From a virus: DNA of 29,717 nt. The translations under genes were made by a program, and so were the position numbers. A model generated the notes under the pieces. It saw only the letters and a program-made list of their open reading frames with translations, did no database searches and was not told the DNA's origin. Shown here piece by piece: positions 21,377-29,717 of this stretch. Within the stretch, counting starts at the first letter, position 1; each line of letters opens with the position of its first letter. The stretch covers positions 1 through 29,717 of the IMG/VR virus record IMGVR_UViG_3300031566_000262. One strand, given 5' to 3'.

Positions 21377-22129
21377 ATGTCAGACCCGACCCCCACTAAT
21401 GATGGCACGGCGGCAACTCCTGTTGATGATGTTAAAACATTAAAGCAGGAAATGGAAAATTTGCAAAAACAACTTGCAGAAAACAACAAAAGGATAGCTG
21501 GACAGACTCGATCATGGCAAGAAGAAAGGGCTGGTAGAGAGGCCGCAGAGGCTGCTAAGGCAGCAGCTGAAGCCAAACTTCAGCGATATTCTAAGTATGA
21601 TGGTATTTTGAGTGATTTGGATGATGACAGTACCAAGGTACATACTCCTACTCCTGCACCCGCCAATGATGGAATCTCACAACAGCTAAACCAAGTACGT
21701 CTCGAACTCATACAAACAAAGTATGCAGCTAACCCTAATAATAGGGAAAAGGCTCACATTGTGGCTGACCCGAAACTTAAGAATATGGTGCTCCAAGAAG
21801 TTGGAAGACTATACTCACAGGAGCAAGCAGAATATGGTCGTCAGCAGTCATCTGACGATGAACTATTCGCTAAAGGAGTAGATGAGGTCGCAAAATTTGT
21901 TGATACCCTAAAGGCTGATGGAGCAAAGATTGTGGAAGAAGAGAGACACAACATACCAGGGAATGTAAACCTTGGTAATCGTGGGAAAGGCCAACAAGCA
22001 TCCAATGCTAATACTGATGAAGAAGAGCCCATATTTATGGAGCAAACCAATGAATCAGTTAAGCCTGCTTATGATGAATATATTAGCAATAAACAGGATA
22101 GACAGCGTAAGATGCGAGGGGGTCAATAA
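21377..22129 (+). CDS. Probable scaffolding protein
   Basis: 250 aa, highly charged and low in hydrophobics. Residues 19-75 form a coiled coil (DDVKTLKQEMENLQKQLAEN, then an Ala/Glu-rich helix); a Pro/Thr-rich linker and further helices follow; the C-terminus is basic (KQDRQRKMRGGQ), as needed to contact coat protein. Its place between portal and coat gene is the usual scaffold position. It would guide coat assembly and leave the prohead before packaging. Confidence 0.78.
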   Translation: MSDPTPTNDGTAATPVDDVKTLKQEMENLQKQLAENNKRIAGQTRSWQEERAGREAAEAAKAAAEAKLQRYSKYDGILSDLDDDSTKVHTPTPAPANDGISQQLNQVRLELIQTKYAANPNNREKAHIVADPKLKNMVLQEVGRLYSQEQAEYGRQQSSDDELFAKGVDEVAKFVDTLKADGAKIVEEERHNIPGNVNLGNRGKGQQASNANTDEEEPIFMEQTNESVKPAYDEYISNKQDRQRKMRGGQ

Positions 22130-22161
22130 ACAATAACTTTTAAGCAAGAGGGGAATATAGT

Positions 22162-23088
22162 ATGCCCGGACAGTTGTTTGCTACCGCTAATCAGGGCGGC
22201 TACACCTGGTCTAAACTCTTGTCAAAGGAAGTTGTCCACGCTGCTCAGCCCGACATGAAATTTACGCAATTTACTGTCATGCGAGAGCAGTGGGGGAGAA
22301 ATGCCGGTGAGTCTTTTCTGTTCGATAAGTATGGAAATATAGACACACAGGGATCAACCCTTACGGAGACTTCCACTATTCCCGCTCATAGCTACAGGCT
22401 CTATCAGAGCACTGCAACGCTATATGAGAGAGGGAATTCAATTCCGTGGACTAAGAAGTATGAGCTTCTTGCCCAAACAAATGAAAGAGCTGCGCCGGTT
22501 GCTATTCTTAAGAATGACATGGCAAAGGCTCTTGACATTGCTTGTGAGGCGGAATTTGACAAGGCTAAGATTAGGTACATTGGTACAGCAACCAATGTTG
22601 GTGCAACGACAACTAATGGTACTGCGTCCTCAACATGTAAGTCATCTTTAAATACTTATCATGTGAAAGAGATCGTTGATTATATGTATCAGACTATGAA
22701 GGCTGAGCCATATGACGGTCAGAATTTCATGGCTATTTGTTCTACGGATGCCATGCGTGGTTTGTATGATGAGGTAGAGGCTATCTTGCAGTACACTAAG
22801 TTTCCTGCATCTGGCGAGGTTGGCAAGTTTTATGATTGCCGTTTTATAAAGACTAACCATGCTCTAAGTAATACCATGGGATCAAGTTCCGCTTATGGCG
22901 AGGCTTATTTCTTTGGTGGAAACGAGGGGCCGGTATGTGAGGGTGTTGCTAATCCTCCGCAGGTTATTCCTAAGGAGGTAACTGATTACGGTCGGTCAAG
23001 GGGTCTTGCTTGGTATCTCGTTAATGCCTACAAGATTTTCTGGGAAGGCGATCCCGATAACAATATCGTAAAGTACGATTCTGCATAA
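22162..23088 (+). CDS. Major capsid protein, N4-gp56/P22 coat-like
   Basis: 308 aa behind GAGGGG. Typical N-terminus (TWSKLLSKEVVHAAQPDMKF), REQWGRNAGESFLFDKYGNI, and the conserved block LYERGNSIPWTKKYELLAQ followed by an Ile/Lys-rich helix and EAEFDKAKIRYIGTA. This matches the N4-gp56 family with an HK97-type fold. The codons are richer in GC than those of flanking genes, as expected for the most abundant virion protein. Confidence 0.88.
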   Translation: MPGQLFATANQGGYTWSKLLSKEVVHAAQPDMKFTQFTVMREQWGRNAGESFLFDKYGNIDTQGSTLTETSTIPAHSYRLYQSTATLYERGNSIPWTKKYELLAQTNERAAPVAILKNDMAKALDIACEAEFDKAKIRYIGTATNVGATTTNGTASSTCKSSLNTYHVKEIVDYMYQTMKAEPYDGQNFMAICSTDAMRGLYDEVEAILQYTKFPASGEVGKFYDCRFIKTNHALSNTMGSSSAYGEAYFFGGNEGPVCEGVANPPQVIPKEVTDYGRSRGLAWYLVNAYKIFWEGDPDNNIVKYDSA

Positions 23089-23099
23089 GGAGGAACATC

Positions 23100-23498
23100 A
23101 TGCCTAATATGAGCTATGACGACCAGCAGTTTAATATGGTCGAGCGGGAATATCTGGGTAAACATGTTCCTACCGTAACGTTAGCAACATGGGTTACTCG
23201 ATGGTATCCTAAGGGTCCGATACTTATTAAAAAGTTCGGAGTTGTTACAACTGTTGAGAGTACGGGTTCAGAGTTTAGCGTTTCATTACTTGATAGCGCT
23301 GGTAGCACTTTGGCTACAATTGTTTGTTCCACTACTCAGGCGGTTGGTTTGGCGAGTAAAGCACTAACAGGTCTTACGGCTGATCTTATTGTTGCTGGTG
23401 ATTATATTGTTGTCACCGCTGATGGTACATCAGACGCAGGGTCAATGATTCCATTCATTGACTATGTTAGGTCTTATAACGCTAATCACGCCATATAA
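23100..23498 (+). CDS. Probable head decoration or accessory protein
   Basis: 132 aa with a strong AGGAGG site, directly after the coat gene and before the terminator. After 20 polar residues it is beta-rich with small residues (VVTTVESTGSEFSVSLLDSA, IVAGDYIVVTADGTSDAG), like capsid-stabilising or decoration proteins. High expression is expected. No family assigned. Confidence 0.65.
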   Translation: MPNMSYDDQQFNMVEREYLGKHVPTVTLATWVTRWYPKGPILIKKFGVVTTVESTGSEFSVSLLDSAGSTLATIVCSTTQAVGLASKALTGLTADLIVAGDYIVVTADGTSDAGSMIPFIDYVRSYNANHAI

Positions 23499-23512
23499 AC
23501 ATTAACCAACAT

Positions 23513-23547
23513 AGGGGGGAGGGAGTATTTCCCTTTCCCCTTTTTTT
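23513..23547 (+). terminator. Intrinsic terminator after the head operon
   Basis: A 12-bp stem, AGGGGGGAGGGA (23513-23524) with TCCCTTTCCCCT (23530-23541) allowing two G-U pairs, has a five-base loop and is followed by a run of Ts to 23547. It separates the virion genes from the sugar cassette; partial read-through would be the simplest source of transcription for the latter, since I see no promoter in the 12 bases before it. Confidence 0.93.
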
Positions 23548-23558
23548 CTTGGAGATTT

Positions 23559-24608
23559 ATGAAGATTGTTAAAATAACAAATCATTGTTGTTTTCGTCTA
23601 AGCAAAGAGGCTATTGCATTACAAAATCTTGGCCATGAAGTTCATGTTATTACACAAAAGATTTCAGCATTTGCTGGTAAATTTGATTCTATTCTTTATT
23701 ATTCGCATCAAGATCAGTTGATTGAGGCCATCAAACTACATGGAGATGCTGATGTATTTCATGCACACAATGAACCATGTTGGTTTGTTAATTTAACAAA
23801 AGCAATATATCCTAATATACCAGTAGTATTAGATGTTCATGATTCTATGTTAATCAGATACCCCGAAGACTGTAAAGATCCAAATGCAGTTAGAATAAGC
23901 GTTGATGAACGCGACAATATGCAACTTGCAGATGGATTGGTATTTGTGTCAGAACCAATGGCAGACATTTGTCGCAAGACATTTAATTTAGAACAACCAT
24001 ATACGATATTACACTCTTATGTCCCCAAAGAATTATATCGAATAGATGCATTTAGATGGATCGGTGGAGTGGTATATGAAGGTCGGGTAGATATTCCAGA
24101 AAACATGGCACCACATTCTCAATTCTTTTCATATTGTGATTATAGAGAATTAGCCAAATCATTGGCAGAAATGGGAATACAATTATTTATGTTTGCTCCA
24201 AATAGAGACATAGACGAAATGACAAAACTATATGATGGCAATGCTATATTCCAAACACCAGTTAATCCAACCGAATTAATTAGAGCAATAGGGTCTCATA
24301 ATTATGGTATCCTTGGAAACTTAACGATACATGAAGATTGGAAACATGCCATGCCAAATAAGTTATTTGATTATCTGGCTGCTGGATTACCAATTATTGC
24401 CATTAATGCTCCACTGGCGGGCAAGTTTGTAGAAGAACATGGGTTTGGAATGAATATAACAGATCCCACAGAGATACCTAGACGATGGGCAGAACACAGA
24501 AAGTTCAGAAAGAACATAGCACAGTATCGCTATGAATGGTGTATGGAAAATCACATACATAAAGTTACAGACTTATATAAGGAGTTAGGGTGTCGAATAA
24601 AGTCTTAG
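23559..24608 (+). CDS. GT-B glycosyltransferase (GT4-like)
   Basis: 349 aa. The N-terminal Rossmann domain begins MKIVKITNHCCFRLSKEAIA and NLGHEVHVIT; DVFHAHNEP (65-73) and VVLDVHDSM are the usual acceptor-domain strands. The C-terminal domain has HAMPNKLFDYLAAGLPIIA (263-281), where the conserved Lys and nearby acidic residues bind the nucleotide-sugar. The classical EX7E is not clear. It transfers a sugar from an activated donor to an unknown acceptor, and is the first gene of the cassette. Confidence 0.82.
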   Translation: MKIVKITNHCCFRLSKEAIALQNLGHEVHVITQKISAFAGKFDSILYYSHQDQLIEAIKLHGDADVFHAHNEPCWFVNLTKAIYPNIPVVLDVHDSMLIRYPEDCKDPNAVRISVDERDNMQLADGLVFVSEPMADICRKTFNLEQPYTILHSYVPKELYRIDAFRWIGGVVYEGRVDIPENMAPHSQFFSYCDYRELAKSLAEMGIQLFMFAPNRDIDEMTKLYDGNAIFQTPVNPTELIRAIGSHNYGILGNLTIHEDWKHAMPNKLFDYLAAGLPIIAINAPLAGKFVEEHGFGMNITDPTEIPRRWAEHRKFRKNIAQYRYEWCMENHIHKVTDLYKELGCRIKS

Positions 24609-25216
24609 CAATAAGTTCCCATCCAGATGATATTGAAATTGGTTGCGGTGCTACACTGGCTCAAGCAGCACGGGATGGTGCAGATATAACACTTTTGGTT
24701 CTCTCATACCATCATCAAGATTTTAAAGGATCAGATGAAAATATAAAATTGTTTGAACTGCGAAATTCAACTGAAAAACTTGGTATAAATAAATATGTAG
24801 AGATTAAGGATTTTCCGAATAGAAAGTTTTATGAACACTATAATGAAATATCAGAATTGTTTTTTGATATATCTGAAGAGATAGATCCAGATATTGTATT
24901 TTTACCAGCATCATCAGACTATCACCAAGATCACAGAACAGTATATGAAACTGGTGTTCGTGCGTTTAAAGAGTGTACCATGCTTGGATATGAGGTTCCG
25001 TGGGATCACCGCATATTTCATCCAGAAGTATTTTTTACATTGGAAGAAAAGTATATTATGCAAAAATGTGATGCTATAGAATGTTATAAATCGGTTTATA
25101 TGAAACATGGTAGCACACTAAGGGAACTCATGATAAGCCTTGCCAGGGTTAGAGGATCACAGGTTCGTACGGAATATGCGGAGGCGTTTGAATGCATAAA
25201 AATGGTGCTGAGATAG
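24590..25216 (+). CDS. PIG-L/LmbE-family deacetylase
   Basis: 208 aa, GTG start behind GGAG, overlapping the glycosyltransferase by 19 bases. Zinc motif HPDDIEIGCG (H11, D13, D14) and HQDH (112-115), with the family spacing. These enzymes remove the N-acetyl group from GlcNAc-linked compounds. The next gene is an acyltransferase of the LpxD type, so the product amine may be re-acylated with a different group. Confidence 0.9.
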   Translation: MSNKVLAISSHPDDIEIGCGATLAQAARDGADITLLVLSYHHQDFKGSDENIKLFELRNSTEKLGINKYVEIKDFPNRKFYEHYNEISELFFDISEEIDPDIVFLPASSDYHQDHRTVYETGVRAFKECTMLGYEVPWDHRIFHPEVFFTLEEKYIMQKCDAIECYKSVYMKHGSTLRELMISLARVRGSQVRTEYAEAFECIKMVLR

Positions 25217-25854
25217 CGGCTAAAAGAGATGAGCGATTAATATTTGCTTTATCTAGAAAAAGACCAAATGAATTATCATTACCGATTGGTAAGAATTGTT
25301 TTATAGATAGAACTGTTAAGATCGGAAAGAGAACAACCATCGGGCACAATGTAGTAATTATTGGTCGAGTTGTAATTGGAGACAACTGCATTATTCGCTC
25401 TGGGGCAGTCATCGGTGAGGAAGGATTCAGTTGGGGATTTGATAAGATGAATATTCCAATTAGATTTATTCATCTTGGTGGAATTATAATCGGAAATAAT
25501 GTAGAAATAGGTTCACAATGCCATATTGCACGGGCAACACTTGAGGAAGCAAATACAATTATCGAAGACAATGTTAAGCTTGATACCATGGTACACATAG
25601 CCCACAATGCCAGAATAGGAGCAAGAACTTGTATGGCTTCAGGCTGTATAATAGCTGGCAGTGTTGTGGTTGGAAAAGATTGTTGGATGGCAACAAAATG
25701 TAATACAACTAGCAACATTACAATAGGTGATCGAGTCCTAGGCGGAACTGGATCAAATATAATTAGGGATATTCCAGACAATGCAATAATTGCTGGTAAT
25801 CCCGCAAGAATACTAAGGACACATAATGATAGACGTGCTGATTCTTACTCTTAA
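25192..25854 (+). CDS. LpxD-like left-handed beta-helix acyltransferase
   Basis: 220 aa. Hexapeptide repeats (VIGDNCIIRSGAVIG, IIIGNNVEIGSQCHIA) form a left-handed helix. The block EEGFSW (76-81) and KLDTMVHIAHNARIG (129-143) match the LpxD signature, with H138 the likely catalytic His. LpxD attaches an acyl chain to the 2-amine of UDP-3-O-acylglucosamine in lipid A synthesis. The N-terminal uridine-binding domain of true LpxD (~100 residues) is missing, so the substrate may differ. It overlaps the deacetylase gene by 25 bases. Confidence 0.82.
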   Translation: MHKNGAEIAAKRDERLIFALSRKRPNELSLPIGKNCFIDRTVKIGKRTTIGHNVVIIGRVVIGDNCIIRSGAVIGEEGFSWGFDKMNIPIRFIHLGGIIIGNNVEIGSQCHIARATLEEANTIIEDNVKLDTMVHIAHNARIGARTCMASGCIIAGSVVVGKDCWMATKCNTTSNITIGDRVLGGTGSNIIRDIPDNAIIAGNPARILRTHNDRRADSYS

Positions 25855-26857
25855 TGATAGTGCCAATACAGCTTGGCGATATATGCAATGTTTAAGAATG
25901 TTGGGATTAAATGTAATGGGGTTCAAGGGTATTTTACATCCATTTTATTACCCTGAACAATTGCCGCTTCATCCTGGTTTAATGCGACATGGAATAGAAT
26001 GGGCAAAAAACAAATCGCATATAAATTTAGTAATGGGAATTGATCATCCAGATCTTGAACATTTTATGAAACAAGCGAAAGTTATTCATTTTTTTCATAC
26101 AACTGCATTTCAAGGTCAAACAGATTTTTCTAAAAAAATAGTAATAGCAAACCATGGTGGATATATATATCGAAAGTTTCATGAAAAATGGAATGGGTTT
26201 ATGAATAAATTTATAGATGCTACTATTATTCAGATGCCAGACTTACTTGACCTTGGAGCAAATAATGAACATTATTTTTCTTTTCCGGTTCAAACTGGAT
26301 TTTTAAAACCAGAATATCGAGACACAACCGATGAATTACGAATAGGTCATTTTCCACCTAACGCCTATTCAAAGGGTACTGCTGATATATTTAATATTGT
26401 TGATGAAAAAATTGCTCCTAAGTTTTCGGACAGGCTCCGCTATGGTGGTCCGACAGGACGAGAAGAAGCACCTATAGTATTTATACCATGGTATAATAAT
26501 CTTGATCAACTTCGATGGGCTGATATTGTTATTGATGATGTCGCTCCCCTTACACCTGGGGGACTTGGATATGGAGAATTTGGAAATACTTCTATGGAGG
26601 CTGCTGCGTTAGGAAAGATTGTGGTTGCTAATTCACTTCGTGTTCATAAATATGCTGAAGTATATGGCGAACTGCCCGAGATTCAAATAGCCAATACTGC
26701 CGAGGAATTAGAGGAAGTGCTTGCTAGATTGTTTTCCGAAACACCAAGCAAGATACATGAACTTCAAGTTAAAACCAGAGAATGGGTAGTACGCAATCAT
26801 AGCATGAAGGCCCACGCCGAGAGGCTATGGAATGAAGTATATAAGCATTTAATGTAA
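25826..26857 (+). CDS. GT-B glycosyltransferase-like protein
   Basis: 343 aa behind AAGGA, overlapping the acyltransferase by 29 bases. N-terminal Rossmann strand MIDVLILTLNDSANTAWRY; the C-terminal half has IGHFPPNAYSKGT, WADIVIDD (231-238) and GEFGNTSMEAAALGKIVVAN (250-269), a nucleotide-sugar binding layout as in GT4-type enzymes. Acceptor and donor unknown. A weaker match than the first glycosyltransferase, hence lower confidence in catalytic activity. Confidence 0.7.
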   Translation: MIDVLILTLNDSANTAWRYMQCLRMLGLNVMGFKGILHPFYYPEQLPLHPGLMRHGIEWAKNKSHINLVMGIDHPDLEHFMKQAKVIHFFHTTAFQGQTDFSKKIVIANHGGYIYRKFHEKWNGFMNKFIDATIIQMPDLLDLGANNEHYFSFPVQTGFLKPEYRDTTDELRIGHFPPNAYSKGTADIFNIVDEKIAPKFSDRLRYGGPTGREEAPIVFIPWYNNLDQLRWADIVIDDVAPLTPGGLGYGEFGNTSMEAAALGKIVVANSLRVHKYAEVYGELPEIQIANTAEELEEVLARLFSETPSKIHELQVKTREWVVRNHSMKAHAERLWNEVYKHLM

Positions 26858-26865
26858 GGAATCGC

Positions 26866-27534
26866 ATGAATGAAATAGAACACTGGGATAACCAGTGGAA
26901 AAAAAGAATTATTTCAGATGATAGGGTTAAAATGAACATGCCTAAATTCTGGAAAATACGCAGAGAATTGTTGAAACGACCATCATTCGGTAGGGCAGAA
27001 AAACTTGAGATAGGATGTGCAAGTGGAATACATGCCAGAATAATGGCACAAGATAATCCATGGTGGAAAGAAAGATGGACTGGAATTGATTTATCTGAGA
27101 TTGCTGTAAATTATGCAAAAAAAATTGGAATGAATGCAATAGTTGCAGACATATCTACATTTAAAACGGATAAGAGATTTAATGTTTTTCTGTTGCTGGA
27201 TACACTAGAACACATTAAAGATAGAGACGCAGCAGCAGCGACAATAAAATCACTTGGTGCCAAATCATATATAATCTTTGGAAACATTCCATTATATACT
27301 GGTAAGTTAGCACATGAAAGTGGATGTGAATGGCCGGTTTCTCCAGCAGATGTTGTTGATTTTTTGAAGAAAGCGGGCTGCACAAAGTCAATGTGGTATT
27401 ATATGTATGGAATGTCTGCGTGTCCATATATGTTATTTGAATCCAGTACGCTTGGATATGTAACGCATGATGTTGGAGCAGCAGATATGAATGATCAATA
27501 TTGTGAATTTCCGAAAGAGAGCGGAAATGAGTAA
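26866..27534 (+). CDS. Class I SAM-dependent methyltransferase
   Basis: 222 aa behind AAGGAA. Motif I is EIGCASG (48-54), followed by GIDLSEIAVNYAKK (73-86), VADIS, and LLDTLEHIKD (110-119) as motif post-II. Similar small methyltransferases modify hydroxyl groups of sugars in polysaccharide cassettes. The lack of a DNA target motif (for example NPPY/DPPY) makes a DNA methyltransferase unlikely. Confidence 0.85.
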   Translation: MNEIEHWDNQWKKRIISDDRVKMNMPKFWKIRRELLKRPSFGRAEKLEIGCASGIHARIMAQDNPWWKERWTGIDLSEIAVNYAKKIGMNAIVADISTFKTDKRFNVFLLLDTLEHIKDRDAAAATIKSLGAKSYIIFGNIPLYTGKLAHESGCEWPVSPADVVDFLKKAGCTKSMWYYMYGMSACPYMLFESSTLGYVTHDVGAADMNDQYCEFPKESGNE

Positions 27535-28573
27535 AGAAGATTGCATAGTATGTCATTATCAAGCATATGGCGATACAATCCATATGTCTGTTATTATAGA
27601 TGAACTAAAGAAAAAATATAAACATATCTATATGGATGTCAACGAATATGGTCTTCAATTATTTAACCATGATCCAAGAATAGATAAAATATCATACTTT
27701 GAGCCTTGGTTTCATTTTGATGGAATGAACCTAGGGCCAGGAATACAGAAACACATTCAAAAGATTAGGGATAAAAATCCAAATAAAGATGTAATCGATT
27801 TCTTTGGTTTTGCTGATTATCAATTTTTTGACACAGAGGTTGAACCCTGGTCATTTGAAAAGCGTAAAGAAATATATGGGAGGAACTGGCATGAAAGATA
27901 TTTTGAGGCTGCTGGTCTTGAAGTTCCGAATAATTTTACTGCGTCTTATCCGAGCATATCATTTAATCCGACTGTATATGATGAAATAGAAAAACATTGG
28001 TATGCGCCGAATAAAGATTCTTTTAATATTATCACCCCCTTGGGCGGTTCAACCCGAAACAAGGGGTTCCCCCAGTGGATAGATGACTTTGGTATTCGTA
28101 TAATAGACGCTCTGCCTAAAGCCAAGCTATTCACTGTGGGCGATCAGCATTGTCCCAGCCTTGAATGGAGACATGAAAGAACTATACATCTTAGTCATCG
28201 CAATGATAGGGCGCACCTTCCAATGGTAAATGCTATAGTTATGACAAAATATGCCAATTATGTTTTTGGTGCGGAGACTGGAATTTTATCTGCTGCCGGT
28301 ATGTACGGAACTCCGAAGACTACATTGTGTACCTGTTCCTCGGTATCACAATTATGTAAATACCATAAGAATGATTATTCTATGCAAGCAGAGATTGACT
28401 GTTCCCCCTGTCATAGAACTTGCTTTCATGGGCCGAGCAGGCAAAAAGAACCATGCCCCAAATCTGAGATGATGATATATCCATTTATGCCATTATGTAC
28501 AGAGAGATTTAATCTTGATAAATTATTTGATTTAATATATGGACAATATATACAATGGGAAAAACAACAATAG
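27527..28573 (+). CDS. GT9-like (heptosyltransferase-type) glycosyltransferase A
   Basis: 348 aa from the ATG at 27527, which overlaps the methyltransferase stop by 8 bases. N-terminus HYQAYGDTIHMSVIIDEL, like the GD-I motif of GT9. C-terminal domain: PLGGSTRNKGFPQW (171-184) and FGAETGILSAAG (247-258), where the conserved ETG and following residues bind the donor phosphates. A Cys set (C292, C295, C299) near the end, CSPCHRTC, is shared with its neighbour. GT9 enzymes such as WaaC and WaaF add heptose to the LPS core. Confidence 0.78.
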   Translation: MSKEDCIVCHYQAYGDTIHMSVIIDELKKKYKHIYMDVNEYGLQLFNHDPRIDKISYFEPWFHFDGMNLGPGIQKHIQKIRDKNPNKDVIDFFGFADYQFFDTEVEPWSFEKRKEIYGRNWHERYFEAAGLEVPNNFTASYPSISFNPTVYDEIEKHWYAPNKDSFNIITPLGGSTRNKGFPQWIDDFGIRIIDALPKAKLFTVGDQHCPSLEWRHERTIHLSHRNDRAHLPMVNAIVMTKYANYVFGAETGILSAAGMYGTPKTTLCTCSSVSQLCKYHKNDYSMQAEIDCSPCHRTCFHGPSRQKEPCPKSEMMIYPFMPLCTERFNLDKLFDLIYGQYIQWEKQQ

Positions 28574-29577
28574 TATTTCGTCACGCTGGTTGTGGTGATG
28601 CGATACAGGCATCCTGTGTATTACCATATCTAAAAAATGATGGATATGAAATTACATTCTGTGCGAATAGACGTGTAAAAGAAATTCTTTCTAATAACCC
28701 ACATATTAGTAATTGGATGCACTTTGAAGATGATGTAATTCCTTATCATGAATTGGATGAATGGTATAAAAATACTGCAAAACCATTTGATAAGAGTGTG
28801 ATTCTTACAGGTGTAGTTGAAAATGAATTACTATATGGCCTTGGACAACCTGAATGGGAATGGACAGACGAGGCAAGAAGGGCTAAGGCAAATGGAAAGA
28901 ATTATTTTGATGCTCATATTGAGCGTGCTGGTTATATCGGAGGTCGCCCTAACGGTGAATTATATTTTACGAGATCGGAAAACAGGCGAGCAATTGCTTG
29001 GAGAAAGAAACTCAAGGATAAAGGAAAAGTAATTATTGGTTGGGCATTAGCAGGTTCAGCGGCACACAAGGCATACAAACATACAGAACAAGTAATCCGA
29101 TTATTTGCTAAGGTATATCCAGATAGTCATTTCGTTTTCTTTGGAGATTATATAACAAAGTTATTAACGTTTGAACACCCAAATACTGATAATCATTTTG
29201 TGGTTACTGAACCATTCTTTAGAGAAAGTCTTTTGTTTGCAACATATTGTGATATGGTAATAGGGCCTGAGACCGGAATAGTGATGGGAGCTGGCACAAA
29301 GAACAGTATACATAAAATACTTTTAGCAAGCCATAGTTACCCAGAACAGATTATAAAATATTGGGACAATGCTGAGGCCATACTTCCTCCGTGTGAGAAA
29401 TGCTCCCCATGCCATAGATTGTTTAAATTTGCTGGTACATATGGAGACGTGTGTGAAATAATTCATGAGACCAGCCAAGACAATGACGATATACTTATTC
29501 CAAAATGTTGTTATCATGAACCAGAATTAGTATTGGCTGCAATCGAGAGAGCATATATAGCGGTTAACAGCGGTTAA
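28555..29577 (+). CDS. GT9-like (heptosyltransferase-type) glycosyltransferase B
   Basis: 340 aa. Tandem paralogue of the preceding gene, overlapping it by 19 bases. FRHAGCGDAIQASCVLPYL (8-26), GWALAGSAAHKAYK (162-175), MVIGPETGIVMGAG (234-247) and CEKCSPCH (280-287) match its pattern. Likely uses a related donor. The stop codon lies in the second copy of a 10-bp tandem repeat AGCGGTTAAC (29559-29568, 29569-29578). Confidence 0.78.
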   Translation: MGKTTIVFRHAGCGDAIQASCVLPYLKNDGYEITFCANRRVKEILSNNPHISNWMHFEDDVIPYHELDEWYKNTAKPFDKSVILTGVVENELLYGLGQPEWEWTDEARRAKANGKNYFDAHIERAGYIGGRPNGELYFTRSENRRAIAWRKKLKDKGKVIIGWALAGSAAHKAYKHTEQVIRLFAKVYPDSHFVFFGDYITKLLTFEHPNTDNHFVVTEPFFRESLLFATYCDMVIGPETGIVMGAGTKNSIHKILLASHSYPEQIIKYWDNAEAILPPCEKCSPCHRLFKFAGTYGDVCEIIHETSQDNDDILIPKCCYHEPELVLAAIERAYIAVNSG

Positions 29578-29597
29578 CCTAGGAGTAGCAAGTTAAC

Positions 29598-29717
29598 ATG
29601 AAGGTTTTAAATAATAAATCATGCGTTATCTGTGGGTTCAATGCACGAAGAATGACTGAACATTGGTTTCAATGTGATTATTGTGGGCACCTTGAAGACA
29701 TACGGAGTCCCAATCTT
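29598..29717 (+). CDS. Partial zinc-ribbon protein running off the right edge
   Basis: 40 codons from the ATG at 29598, still open at the edge. MKVLNNKSCVICGFNARRMT and FQCDYCGHLED give a CxxC...CxxC ribbon. Such an N-terminal ribbon is found on some sugar C-methyltransferases of polysaccharide cassettes, which would fit the neighbours, but the domain that decides this is outside the window. AGGAG lies rather far (12 bases) before the start. Confidence 0.6.
   Translation, partial: MKVLNNKSCVICGFNARRMTEHWFQCDYCGHLEDIRSPNL

Noticed and set aside
1-29717. Prophage or temperate phage
   Set aside because: No integrase, attachment site, recognisable repressor or host gene is seen; lifestyle cannot be decided from this window.

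Overview
The window is part of the genome of a tailed, double-stranded DNA bacteriophage that I cannot assign to a named species. The evidence is a full packaging and head module on the + strand: small-terminase candidate, large terminase, portal, scaffold, N4-gp56/P22-like coat protein and a probable head accessory protein. This is joined to a lysis cassette and a leftward nucleic-acid-metabolism operon. The DNA is AT-rich, uses TAA, TAG and TGA as stops, and has ordinary AGGAG-type ribosome binding sites. A PagL-like outer-membrane barrel with a signal peptide, a probable lipoprotein protease and LpxD- and heptosyltransferase-like enzymes all point to a Gram-negative host. I see no tRNA, rRNA, CRISPR array, integrase, transposase or tail gene.

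Layout. Positions 1-11,514 are transcribed leftward. Read in transcription order (right to left), this arm starts with small genes carrying very uniform GGGGGAG ribosome sites (8.6-11.5 kb), including a paralogous pair, two tiny membrane proteins and a pentapeptide-repeat protein. A PagL-like barrel and small secreted or Cys-rich proteins follow (7.5-8.6 kb). After a sparse stretch (6.7-7.5 kb) come an amidoligase and class II glutamine amidotransferase pair, a DnaQ-like exonuclease, a DUF3310 protein, a RecA/DnaB-fold ATPase, a stand-alone primase zinc domain, several unknowns and a RecB/Cas4-like nuclease.

Positions 11,515-12,235 form a non-coding divergent control region. It holds two consensus sigma70 promoters firing rightward, overlapping alternative hairpins and several clusters of short repeats that look like operator or origin elements.

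Positions 12,236-23,498 are rightward: small zinc proteins, a HAD phosphatase, a metallophosphoesterase and a sigma-region-4-like regulator. Then come lysis genes (M15 peptidase, secreted ClpP-like protease, holin), packaging genes and head genes, closed by a strong intrinsic terminator at 23,513-23,547.

Positions 23,559-29,717 are a tightly packed cassette for sugar and lipid chemistry: two GT-B glycosyltransferases, a PIG-L deacetylase, an LpxD-like acyltransferase, a methyltransferase, two GT9-like transferases and a partial zinc-ribbon protein. Its inferred role is to make or modify a surface glycan or glycolipid, or to decorate the virion. With the PagL-like barrel it suggests that this phage remodels the host envelope. 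The amidoligase pair, the secreted ClpP-like protease in the lysis cassette and the paired deacetylase/acyltransferase are the most interesting parts.
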